From Gemmatimonadota bacterium (GTDB taxonomy: Bacteria > Gemmatimonadota > Gemmatimonadetes > Gemmatimonadales > Gemmatimonadaceae): a DNA stretch of 64,000 bases. The stretch lies in NCBI GenBank assembly GCA_026387935.1, contig JAPLKU010000005.1, positions 62,001 through 126,000 on the forward strand. The letters run 5' to 3'. Below the pieces are notes generated by a model. It worked only from the letters and a program-made list of their open reading frames with translations. It made no database searches and had not been told where the DNA came from. The position numbers were made by a program, and so were the translations under genes. Shown here piece by piece: positions 34,328 through 41,752 of this stretch. The stretch's first letter is position 1; every line of letters starts with the position of its first letter.

Positions 34328-34500
34328 AACCGCGGAGATCCGCTGAGAAAAGGGCGGAGAAAACGCGGAGACTACAACTGACTGGGGGAACTGCAACGAC
34401 ACCGTAAATGGCGGACTGTCGTGGTAGTTCCCCCAAGTCTTTGTAGTTGCAGTCTCCGTGAATCTCTGCCGTGCCGTTCTCCGCAGATCTCCGCGGTTCC
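34328..34500. repeat. Long imperfect palindrome, copy B of the dispersed intergenic element
   Basis: Left end AACCGCGGAGATCCGCTGAG (34328-34347), right end AGATCTCCGCGGTTCC (34485-34500). The interior matches copy A: 72 of 73 bases at 34328-34400, then a diverged loop and a right arm with most differences, many of them compensated or placed in bulges. It is about 25 bases shorter than copy A because the duplicated left end is missing. It fills the gap between the second M16 gene and the threonine dehydratase gene. Confidence 0.85.
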
Positions 34501-34523
34501 GCCGTTAAGGCTAATTTCAGGCC

Positions 34524-35483
34524 ATGTTCTCACTGACTCTGAACGACTACGAAGCCGCTCGCGCGCGCATCGCGAAGCACATCCACTGGACCCCGCTGCT
34601 CAGCTCGCAGACCCTGAGCGAGCGCACCGGATTCGAAGCCCGCCTCAAGGCCGAGTGCTTCCAGAAGGTCGCGAGCTACAAGATTCGTGGACCGCTCAAC
34701 AAGTTCGCGCAGATGAGCGAGGCCGACAAAAAACGCGGCGTCGTCTGTTCAAGCGCGGGAAACCATGCGCAGGGTGTCGCTCTCGCCGCGCGGATCCACG
34801 GCATGCGCGCGGTGATCTGCATGGCGACGAACGCTACTCCCGCCAAGATCGCGGCGACCAAGAGCTACGGCGGCGAAGTCGTGCTGCACGGCACCATCTG
34901 GGATGAAGCAAACGAAAAGGCCAAGGAGCTCGTCGAAAAGGAAGGCCTCATCTATATCCATCCCTTCGACGACGAGCAGCTCATCGCGGGGCAGGGGACG
35001 CTCGGTCTCGAAGTCGTGAAGGACTGGCCCGAACTCGATGCAATCGTCGTCCCCATCGGCGGCGGCGGACTCATCGCCGGAGTCTCGATGGCCATCAAGA
35101 GCCACAACCCCAAGTGCAAAGTGATCGGCGTCGAGTCGAGCGACGGTCCCGCCATGCAGGCGAGCGTGAAAGCGGGCTCGTTGCAGACCATCGAGTGCAA
35201 CACGATCATCGACGGGCTGCGGGTACGCCGCGCGGGGGTGCTGAACTTCTCCGTCGTGCAGCGCTACGTGGACGACATCGTCACGCTCTCGGACAAGGAC
35301 ATCTTCGAGGCGATGCTCTGGACCATGGAGCGATGCAAGCTCGTGGTCGAAGGCGCCGCGGCCGCGCCGGTCGGTGCGATGCTGCACGGTCTCATCAAGA
35401 TGCCCAAGGGATCGAAGGTGGTCGCGGTGATTTCAGGCGGCAACGTGAACCTTGACCAGCTACGCGGACTCAAGTGGAACTGA
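34524..35483 (+). CDS. Threonine/serine ammonia-lyase, catabolic type without ACT domain
   Basis: 319 residues, fold-type II PLP enzyme. The cofactor lysine is K53 in ASYKIRGP; SSAGNHAQG binds the carboxylate, GGGGLIAG the phosphate, and the C-terminal SGGNVNLDQL completes the site. It ends where biosynthetic IlvA would begin its regulatory ACT domains, so it belongs to the short catabolic TdcB / serine-racemase-like group and deaminates threonine or serine to the 2-oxo acid. It lies 24 bases after palindrome copy B and overlaps the next gene by 10 bases. Confidence 0.9.
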   Translation: MFSLTLNDYEAARARIAKHIHWTPLLSSQTLSERTGFEARLKAECFQKVASYKIRGPLNKFAQMSEADKKRGVVCSSAGNHAQGVALAARIHGMRAVICMATNATPAKIAATKSYGGEVVLHGTIWDEANEKAKELVEKEGLIYIHPFDDEQLIAGQGTLGLEVVKDWPELDAIVVPIGGGGLIAGVSMAIKSHNPKCKVIGVESSDGPAMQASVKAGSLQTIECNTIIDGLRVRRAGVLNFSVVQRYVDDIVTLSDKDIFEAMLWTMERCKLVVEGAAAAPVGAMLHGLIKMPKGSKVVAVISGGNVNLDQLRGLKWN

Positions 35484-35767
35484 TCTTCGGGCCGACGGCG
35501 ATCGTCATCGGCTATCCCTGGATTGCCGGCGTGGTCGCGGTGGCACTCGGCGTGCTCTACGCGCAAAAGCGAAATCGGGCGGCACAAAAGGCGGCAATAG
35601 CGTGGGGCGTGTACTGCGTTTACGAATACCTGATGAAGGCGCGGTTGCTCTGCTCGGGTGATTGCAATATCCGCATTGACATGCTGCTCATTTGGCCCGT
35701 GCTCCTGCTCGCGACCCTGCTTGCCTTCTGGACGGCGTTCAAGCGGCAAAAGGTGGCCGCTGAATGA
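35474..35767 (+). CDS. Small membrane protein
   Basis: 97 residues with hydrophobic helices at about 5-25 (LIFGPTAIVIGYPWIAGVVA) and 68-88 (DMLLIWPVLLLATLLAFWTA), and a middle segment YEYLMKARLLCSGDCNIRID with two cysteines. No family recognised. The start overlaps the threonine dehydratase end by 10 bases, which suggests co-translation. It is the last gene before the AT-rich hip promoter region. Confidence 0.6.
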   Translation: MELIFGPTAIVIGYPWIAGVVAVALGVLYAQKRNRAAQKAAIAWGVYCVYEYLMKARLLCSGDCNIRIDMLLIWPVLLLATLLAFWTAFKRQKVAAE

Positions 35768-35786
35768 CATAGTGCAATGCCACCAT

Positions 35787-35903
35787 TATACTGGCTAAAA
35801 TTGGATAAATTGGCTATAATATATAATATACTGTCTATTGACTAAATGCGGTAATCGCCAGTATATTTGCTACAGTGCCTCGATATCGGAGACCATAGCC
35901 AAT
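35787..35903 (+). promoter_or_regulatory. AT-rich promoter and operator region of the hip operon
   Basis: TTGACT (35838-35843) and TATATT (35862-35867) with an 18-base spacer form a good sigma-70 promoter 37 bases before the hipB ATG. Two repeat types surround it. TATACTGGC (35787-35795) and TATACTGTC (35827-35835) are direct copies; GCCAGTATA (35857-35865) is inverted and covers the -10. ATTGGCTAT (35809-35817) has a perfect inverted copy ATAGCCAAT (35895-35903) touching the start codon. A second -10-like TATAAT is at 35815-35820. HipB-type repressors autoregulate by binding such repeats. This is one of the most AT-rich stretches of the window. Confidence 0.65.
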
Positions 35904-36215
35904 ATGCTGGATGCCGCGAACGACATCGAAATCATGCGCGAACTCGGCGCGAGAATTCGCGCCCTCCGCATCGCGCGCAACATCACCGCGCACGACATCG
36001 CAGCCCGCGCCGGCCTGAGTGCGACCACCGTCATCAACGCCGAGGCGGGGCGAAATCCGCGCCTCGAAACTGTCGTCAAGCTGCTCCGCGAACTGGGCCG
36101 GCTCGACGCGCTCGACGCGTTTATCCCAGCACCAACCATGGCGCCGCTCGACCTGCTGAAGCGTCGCGGACGTCCGCGGCAACGCGCATCAGGATCGCCG
36201 CGTGGCCAGGGGTGA
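35904..36215 (+). CDS. hipB: HipB-like XRE-family antitoxin/repressor
   Basis: 103 residues from ATG 35904 (GGAG 12 bases upstream); the frame is open further upstream but enters the promoter. A helix-turn-helix fills residues about 13-66 (LGARIRALRIARNITAHDIA, then ARAGLSATTVINAEAG). A basic tail (LLKRRGRPRQRASGSPRGQG) may bind DNA or be flexible as in other HipB proteins. It should bind and neutralise the HipA kinase and repress the promoter through the repeats at 35787-35903. hipA follows after 6 bases. Confidence 0.82.
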   Translation: MLDAANDIEIMRELGARIRALRIARNITAHDIAARAGLSATTVINAEAGRNPRLETVVKLLRELGRLDALDAFIPAPTMAPLDLLKRRGRPRQRASGSPRGQG

Positions 36216-36221
36216 CAGATC

Positions 36222-37505
36222 ATGGGTGAACCGGTCGTCGCCGAGGTCTGGATGTGGGACCGGTTCGTTGGCGCCGTCGCCGAAGACGAGTCGGGCAGAG
36301 TCGCCTTTCAATTCGACCCGGTGTTCGTGCGCGATGGATGGGAGATCTCCCCGGTACATCTTGCCCGAGCGGCCATTGGCGAGGCTCCGGTGGTGTTTGC
36401 AGAGCTCGCGCGCATCGAAGCGTTCGCCGGTCTCCCGGGCGTCCTGGCCGATTCGCTTCCGGACCGGTTCGGCAACGCGATCATCAGGAAGTACTTCACC
36501 GACCGAGGCACGCCGGACGCCGCGTTGAGTCCGGTGCAGCGTCTGCTCTACGTCGGCTCACGCGCGCTCGGCGCGCTGGAGTTTCGGCCGGCACTGAGAC
36601 GCCGCGTGGGCAAGGCCGAGCAGCTGCCATTGCAGTTGTCTGACCTCGTCATGCAGGCTCGCGCGGTGATCGGAGGCGACGTTGGCATTGCGTTGCCGGA
36701 AATCATGCGCGTCGGCGCATCGGCGGGGGGCGCGCGCGCCAAGGCCGTCGTGCTCTGGAATCGCGATGCGGAGACGCTCAAGTCTGATTTTGCGGCGCCC
36801 GGCTCCGGCGACGAGCGGTGGATCATCAAGTTCGACGGCACTGGTGAGGGAAGCGGCAAACCAGACGCCCCGAAGCCGTACAATCGAATTGAGGCAGCGT
36901 ACATGGCCATGGCGCGTGAAGCCGGGCTCGAAGTCGCCGAAACCACTCTCTTGGAGGAGGCCGGCTACGCGCACCTGATGAGCCGGCGCTTCGACCGCAT
37001 CGAGGGCCGGCGCATTCACCTGCACAGCCTCGGTGGATTGCAGCACGCCGACTACAACGCACCTGGCGCCTATTCATATGAAGGACTCATTCGCACGGTG
37101 CTCCGGCTGAAGCTCGACCATCGCACGGTCACCGAAGCATTTCGGCGCGTCGCGTTCAACGTGGCGATGGTGAACCAGGACGACCATGTGAAGAACATCA
37201 GCTTCCTGATGGATCGCGAATCGGGCTGGCGTCTTGCCCCCGCCTATGACCTCACGTTCAGCAAGGGCGCCGGCTACACGCGGCACCACCAGCTGTCTGT
37301 CGCCGGCCACGTGAGTGCCGTGACACGGGAGGACCTCATCGCGCTCGGCCGGTTCGCGGGGCTTCGAAAAGGGGGCGCGGACGAACTCGATCGCGTGCTG
37401 GAAGCACGATCGCGGTGGATGGAGTTCGCGGCCCGCACACAGGTACCGCCCGACGACGCCATGCGAGTGGGCGCTCAGTTCCCGATTCTAAAAGGTGGAA
37501 AATGA
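36222..37505 (+). CDS. hipA: HipA-family serine/threonine kinase toxin
   Basis: 427 residues. An N-terminal subdomain (1-105, with PGVLADSLPDRFGNAIIRKY) precedes the kinase domain. Catalytic elements are all present: the phosphate loop GASAGGARAK (165-174, S167 a candidate autophosphorylation site), K203 in IIKFDG, the catalytic loop NQDDHVKN (318-325), and the metal Asp in YDLTFS (D343). Known HipA toxins phosphorylate glutamyl-tRNA synthetase and provoke growth arrest; whether this one has the same target is unknown. It is preceded by hipB and overlaps the following cupin gene by ATGA, which is not usual for hipBA loci. Confidence 0.9.
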   Translation: MGEPVVAEVWMWDRFVGAVAEDESGRVAFQFDPVFVRDGWEISPVHLARAAIGEAPVVFAELARIEAFAGLPGVLADSLPDRFGNAIIRKYFTDRGTPDAALSPVQRLLYVGSRALGALEFRPALRRRVGKAEQLPLQLSDLVMQARAVIGGDVGIALPEIMRVGASAGGARAKAVVLWNRDAETLKSDFAAPGSGDERWIIKFDGTGEGSGKPDAPKPYNRIEAAYMAMAREAGLEVAETTLLEEAGYAHLMSRRFDRIEGRRIHLHSLGGLQHADYNAPGAYSYEGLIRTVLRLKLDHRTVTEAFRRVAFNVAMVNQDDHVKNISFLMDRESGWRLAPAYDLTFSKGAGYTRHHQLSVAGHVSAVTREDLIALGRFAGLRKGGADELDRVLEARSRWMEFAARTQVPPDDAMRVGAQFPILKGGK

Positions 37506-37948
37506 GTGAACAAGACCGTATCGACCTGCTTGCCGGAATCGAAGACCACGACGGCATCACCACGCTGCGCGCCGGCGATATCACGCGCGGCTGGAACGGG
37601 ATTCGGTATCGCACCGGCCTCTCCGCCAAGAATACAAACGCGAAGAAGCTCTCGATGAATGTGGCCACCGTGCCGCCGGGCGCCGTGGCCTATGCGCACA
37701 TCCATGTGGACTTCGAAGTGATGCTCTACATCCTCGCGGGTCGCGTACGGCACGAGTTCGGTCCGAACCTTGAGCATTCGCTCGACAACGCGGCCGGCGA
37801 TTTCATCTTCATCGAACCCGGCGTGCCACATGAAGTGATCAATCTGAGCGACTCCGAGCCGGTGGTCGCGGTCGTCGCCCGCTCGGACTCCACGGAGTGG
37901 GAGCACATCGTGGATGTGCCGAGCCGGCGACGACCGGCGAAGCCGTAG
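37502..37948 (+). CDS. Cupin-domain protein coupled to hipA
   Basis: 148 residues. ATG 37502 overlaps the hipA TGA (ATGA) and is preceded by AAGGTGG. A single cupin barrel shows in NVATVPPGAVAYAHIHVDFE (motif 1, with His-x-His and Glu) and GDFIFIEPGVPHEVINLSDS (motif 2, with His), so a bound metal is likely. Such small cupins serve as isomerases, dioxygenases or binding proteins; no substrate can be named. Its position as third gene of a hip operon is the notable point. The next gene starts 80 bases downstream. Confidence 0.8.
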   Translation: MSEQDRIDLLAGIEDHDGITTLRAGDITRGWNGIRYRTGLSAKNTNAKKLSMNVATVPPGAVAYAHIHVDFEVMLYILAGRVRHEFGPNLEHSLDNAAGDFIFIEPGVPHEVINLSDSEPVVAVVARSDSTEWEHIVDVPSRRRPAKP

Positions 37949-38028
37949 GCTGGTTCGGCATGCGCGCGGCCAAATGCCGACGCCGAGTGTTCTTGACTCT
38001 GAGTCGAACTGGCGCGCAACTTGGATGC

Positions 38029-39120
38029 ATGCAATGGCGTCGCCTGTTGACCGTAGGTTTCCTCGCGTGCATCGCGCTCGCGACCCGGGCCGGTGCGCAG
38101 ACCGCCGGCTGGAACGCCAAGTCGGCCGCAGGCTATCTCGACGGTCGCATGGCCTGGTGGCTGACCTGGCAGGGATCACAGCGCGACCACGAAACGTCAT
38201 GCGTGTCCTGCCACACCGCATTGCCCTACGCGCTTGCGCGCCCGGCGCTGCGCACGATGCTGGTGGAACGCGAGGCGTCCGCAGCGGAATCGCGTATGCT
38301 CGCGAATGTGGTCAAGCGCGTTCGGTTGTGGCATGAAGTCGAGCCCTTTTATCCCGATCAGACGCGCGGCCTTCCCAAAACCAGTGAGTCGCGTGGCACG
38401 GAATCGGTGCTCAACGCGCTGATCGTTGCGACGCATGATGCTGAAGCCGGAGCGCTGAGCGACGACGGACGACGGGCATTCGCCAACCTGTGGGCCCTGC
38501 AGTTCCGCGCCGGCGATCAGAAGGGCGCGTGGGCCTGGCTCAACTTCCATCTCGAGCCGTGGGAGGCGAATGGTTCGCCGTATTTCGGCGCCTCCCTCGC
38601 TGCAATTGCCGTTGCACGCGCACCGGGCGGTTATGCGGCGGCACCGGAGATTCAGCCGCAGCTCACAATGCTTCGCGACTACCTCCAGCGCGGCGCCGAT
38701 ACCGTGCACCTGCTCAACCGGGCAATGGGATTGTGGGCGTCGTCGCTTGCCCCGTTCCTCAAGCCCGACCAGCGACAGGCGATCATCGATGCATCGTTCG
38801 CGGCGCAGCACGCCGACGGTGGCTGGAGTGTGGCGTCACTCGGGCCGTTCAAGCGCATCGACAGCACCGCCGTGGAGAGCCGGAGCGACGGATATGCGAC
38901 GGGACTGATGCTCGTTGCGTTGCAGTCGGCTGGCGTAGCCAAGAGCGAGACGCACGTGCGTTCCGGTATCGCCTGGCTCACGCAGCATCAGGACGCCGCG
39001 ACCGGGATGTGGAGTACATCGTCGGTGAATAAACAGCGCGATCCCGCCACCGACATCGGCAAGTTCTTCACTGACGCGGCAACCGGTTACGCCGTACTCG
39101 CGCTGACGCACGGTAGGTAG
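38029..39120 (+). CDS. Exported alpha/alpha-toroid (squalene-cyclase-like) protein with a haem c motif
   Basis: 363 residues from ATG 38029. A signal peptide ends near AGAQ. C58-V-S-C-H62 is a CxxCH haem-attachment motif. The remaining sequence carries repeats of the squalene-hopene cyclase / prenyltransferase toroid type (YFGASLAAIAVARAPGGYAA; ASFAAQHADGGWSVASLGPF; YATGLMLVALQSAGVAKSET; GIAWLTQHQDAATGMW). The DxDD motif of true cyclases is absent. A periplasmic haem-binding or electron-transfer role is possible. The palindrome GACTCTGAGTC (37995-38005) and TTGACT lie upstream. Function unknown. Confidence 0.65.
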   Translation: MQWRRLLTVGFLACIALATRAGAQTAGWNAKSAAGYLDGRMAWWLTWQGSQRDHETSCVSCHTALPYALARPALRTMLVEREASAAESRMLANVVKRVRLWHEVEPFYPDQTRGLPKTSESRGTESVLNALIVATHDAEAGALSDDGRRAFANLWALQFRAGDQKGAWAWLNFHLEPWEANGSPYFGASLAAIAVARAPGGYAAAPEIQPQLTMLRDYLQRGADTVHLLNRAMGLWASSLAPFLKPDQRQAIIDASFAAQHADGGWSVASLGPFKRIDSTAVESRSDGYATGLMLVALQSAGVAKSETHVRSGIAWLTQHQDAATGMWSTSSVNKQRDPATDIGKFFTDAATGYAVLALTHGR

Positions 39121-39193
39121 CAACGCGGGCGTGGTCGTTCACCGCGCCGTGTCGTATTGTATGTCTGTCCAAGTCCCCCCAAAAGGAACCGTA

Positions 39194-41713
39194 ATGGCAT
39201 CCGTCATTCGCCGAATCGCGCTGCTTGCGCTCTGCGCTTGCGCACTCATCGCCGGTCACACCTCGCCTGCCGCCGCGCAGACCCGCCCCATACCGACCAT
39301 CGCCGAGCGAACCGCCGGCATGAGGGCGATGCCCGGCTACTTCACTCTGTACTGGGACGACGCCACCGGGAAACTCTTCTGGGAAATCGACAAGCTCGAC
39401 GTCGAGTTCCTCTATCAGGTCTCGATGGCCAGCGGACTTGGCAGTAACCCCATCGGCCTCGACCGCGGCCAACTCGGCGGCACCGCCGTCCTCGTCGCCA
39501 AACGCACCGGACCTCGCGTGCTGCTGATGGAACCGAACTATCGGTTCCAGGCCCGCGGGGTGAGCAACGTCAAAGAGAAGGAAGCCGTACGCGATGCCTT
39601 CGCGCCGTCGGTGCACTGGGGCTTTGACGTCGTCGCCCAGACCGGCAAGAGCGTCCTCGTCGACGCGACCGGATTCTTCATGCGTGACGCGCGCGGCGTC
39701 GTGGAACAGGTCGCGGGCCGTCAGCAGGGACGTTACCAGGTGGACCTGTCACGCAGTTCGCTGTATCCCGAGCACATCAAGTCGTTCCCGGAGAACAACG
39801 AGATCGAGGCGATGCTCACCTTTACGAGCGCGCAGCCCGGTCCACTCGTGAACGGCGTCGCCGCTTCAGGCGAGACCTTCACGTTGCGGGAACACCACTC
39901 GCTCGTGAAGCTCCCCGATGCGGGCTACACGCCGCGATTTGCGGATCCACGCATTGGCGTGAGCGGCCCGAACGTGATGGATTTCGGACAGCCGATCGAC
40001 CGCGACATCTACGTGCGTTTCGTCGCGCGCCATCGTCTCAAGAAAAAGGACCCGGCGGCCGCGCGCTCCGAGCCCGTCAAGCCGATCATCTATTACATCG
40101 ACCCCGGCACGCCGGAGCCGGTGCGCTCGGCGCTCGCGCTCGGCGTCAGCTGGTGGAATCAGGCGTTTGAGGCCGCCGGCTACATCAATGCGTTTCGCGT
40201 CGCGATTCTGCCCGACAGTGTGGACCCCGAGGACATCCGCTACAACATGGTTCACTGGACGCACAACCGGACCCGTGGCTACTCATACGGCGCCAGTGTC
40301 GTTGATCCGCGCACCGGCGAGATCATTCGCGGCAACGTGAACCTCGGCAGTCTCCGTCTCCAGCAGGACTACTTGCTGGGCGAAGCGATGGTGCCACCGT
40401 TCGGCGGCGGCAACGGCGGTGGCAATGGGTTCGACGGACTCGGCGACGCGCCAAACTTCGAATACCTCGCCGCGGTGGCTGACAACGGTGACGCACTCAA
40501 GATGGCGCTCGACCGCGTGCGCCAACTGGGCGCGCATGAAGTCGGCCACACGCTCGGCTTCCCGCACAACTACATCGGTAGCGCGCTCGGGCGCAACACG
40601 GTGATGGACTATCCGGCGCCGCTCGTGAAGATCACGCCGCAAGGCACGCTCGATCTCTCGGATGCGTATCCGCAGATAATTGGCGACTACGACAAGCTGG
40701 CGATCACCTGGCTCTACCAGGACTTTCCGGCCGGGACCGATGAAAAGGCTGCGCTGAACAAGATTGTCGAGGACGGCTACAAGCGCGGGCTCCGGTATGT
40801 GGGCTACACGAACAACAACTTCATCGGCGCGCCGGCGCAGTATGCGTCCGTGTGGGACAACGGCGCGAACCTCGTCGACCAGCTCAAGGTTGAGATCCAG
40901 GTGCGCAAGATTGGCCTCGACAAGTTCGGGCCGCAGGTCATTCGCAACGGCGAGCCGATGTCGAAGCTCGAATACGTCCTGCTGCCGCTCTACATGCACC
41001 ACCGGTTTCAGTTGCGCTCTGCCGCCCAGAGTCTTGGTGGCGCGGACTACACCAATGCGCTCCGGGGCGATGGCCAGAAGCCGATCACGATCGTACCCGC
41101 CGCCGAGCAACGCCGTACGCTCGACGTGCTCCTCTCGACGCTCACTGTGGATTTCACGGCGCTCCCGAAGCGCATTCTGGACCTGATTCCGCCACCCGCC
41201 GACCGGCATGACGAAGGCGAAGGCTTCGACCATCGCACCGATGTGACGTTCGACCCGCTTGCCGCCGCCGAGGCTTCCGCCGCGTTCACCGTCGGCGAGA
41301 TCCTGCATCCCGCGCGGATGGCGCGCCTCGTTACGTACGGCAGCATGGGGGACTACCCGACGCTTGAAGAGGTGACGGACAAGGTCATCGCCGCGACATG
41401 GAACGCGGCCGTGCCGAGCGACAAGTATCACGCCGAAGTGCAACGCGTGATCCAGCGGGCCGTGGCGGACCAGATGATGCTCATGGCCATGCGCGCCGAC
41501 AACTCGCCCGCCGTTCGCGCGATTCTTTCGGACCGGTTGGGCAAGCTCGCGAAGCGGCTCGAAGGGCAGGCGGCGACGAACAATGCGCACCGCACCACAG
41601 TGGCATCCGACATTCGCCGTTGGGAGCACCGCACCGTGGCAACGATTCCAGGGCCGGCGCTGCGGTTGCCGGCCGGCGATCCGATCGGCGCGGGGGCGGG
41701 CAGGCAGCCGTGA
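39194..41713 (+). CDS. Exported zinc-dependent metalloprotease (HExxHxxGxxH; DUF5117/DUF4953 type)
   Basis: 839 residues from ATG 39194 with AAGGA 8 bases upstream. A signal peptide ends near PAAAQ. The active-site signature is HEVGHTLGFPH in GAHEVGHTLGFPHNYIGSA, a metzincin-like extended zinc motif, followed by a possible Met-turn NTVMDYPAP. The N-terminal DUF5117-like domain includes DDATGKLFWEIDKLDVEFLY and LYPEHIKSFPENNEIEAMLT. The enzyme probably degrades proteins outside the cytoplasm. It lies 40 bases before the lipoprotein amidohydrolase gene. Confidence 0.88.
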   Translation: MASVIRRIALLALCACALIAGHTSPAAAQTRPIPTIAERTAGMRAMPGYFTLYWDDATGKLFWEIDKLDVEFLYQVSMASGLGSNPIGLDRGQLGGTAVLVAKRTGPRVLLMEPNYRFQARGVSNVKEKEAVRDAFAPSVHWGFDVVAQTGKSVLVDATGFFMRDARGVVEQVAGRQQGRYQVDLSRSSLYPEHIKSFPENNEIEAMLTFTSAQPGPLVNGVAASGETFTLREHHSLVKLPDAGYTPRFADPRIGVSGPNVMDFGQPIDRDIYVRFVARHRLKKKDPAAARSEPVKPIIYYIDPGTPEPVRSALALGVSWWNQAFEAAGYINAFRVAILPDSVDPEDIRYNMVHWTHNRTRGYSYGASVVDPRTGEIIRGNVNLGSLRLQQDYLLGEAMVPPFGGGNGGGNGFDGLGDAPNFEYLAAVADNGDALKMALDRVRQLGAHEVGHTLGFPHNYIGSALGRNTVMDYPAPLVKITPQGTLDLSDAYPQIIGDYDKLAITWLYQDFPAGTDEKAALNKIVEDGYKRGLRYVGYTNNNFIGAPAQYASVWDNGANLVDQLKVEIQVRKIGLDKFGPQVIRNGEPMSKLEYVLLPLYMHHRFQLRSAAQSLGGADYTNALRGDGQKPITIVPAAEQRRTLDVLLSTLTVDFTALPKRILDLIPPPADRHDEGEGFDHRTDVTFDPLAAAEASAAFTVGEILHPARMARLVTYGSMGDYPTLEEVTDKVIAATWNAAVPSDKYHAEVQRVIQRAVADQMMLMAMRADNSPAVRAILSDRLGKLAKRLEGQAATNNAHRTTVASDIRRWEHRTVATIPGPALRLPAGDPIGAGAGRQP

Positions 41714-41752
41714 GTGCATAGTCGGTACGTCACTCCAGTCACGGTAGCATAG

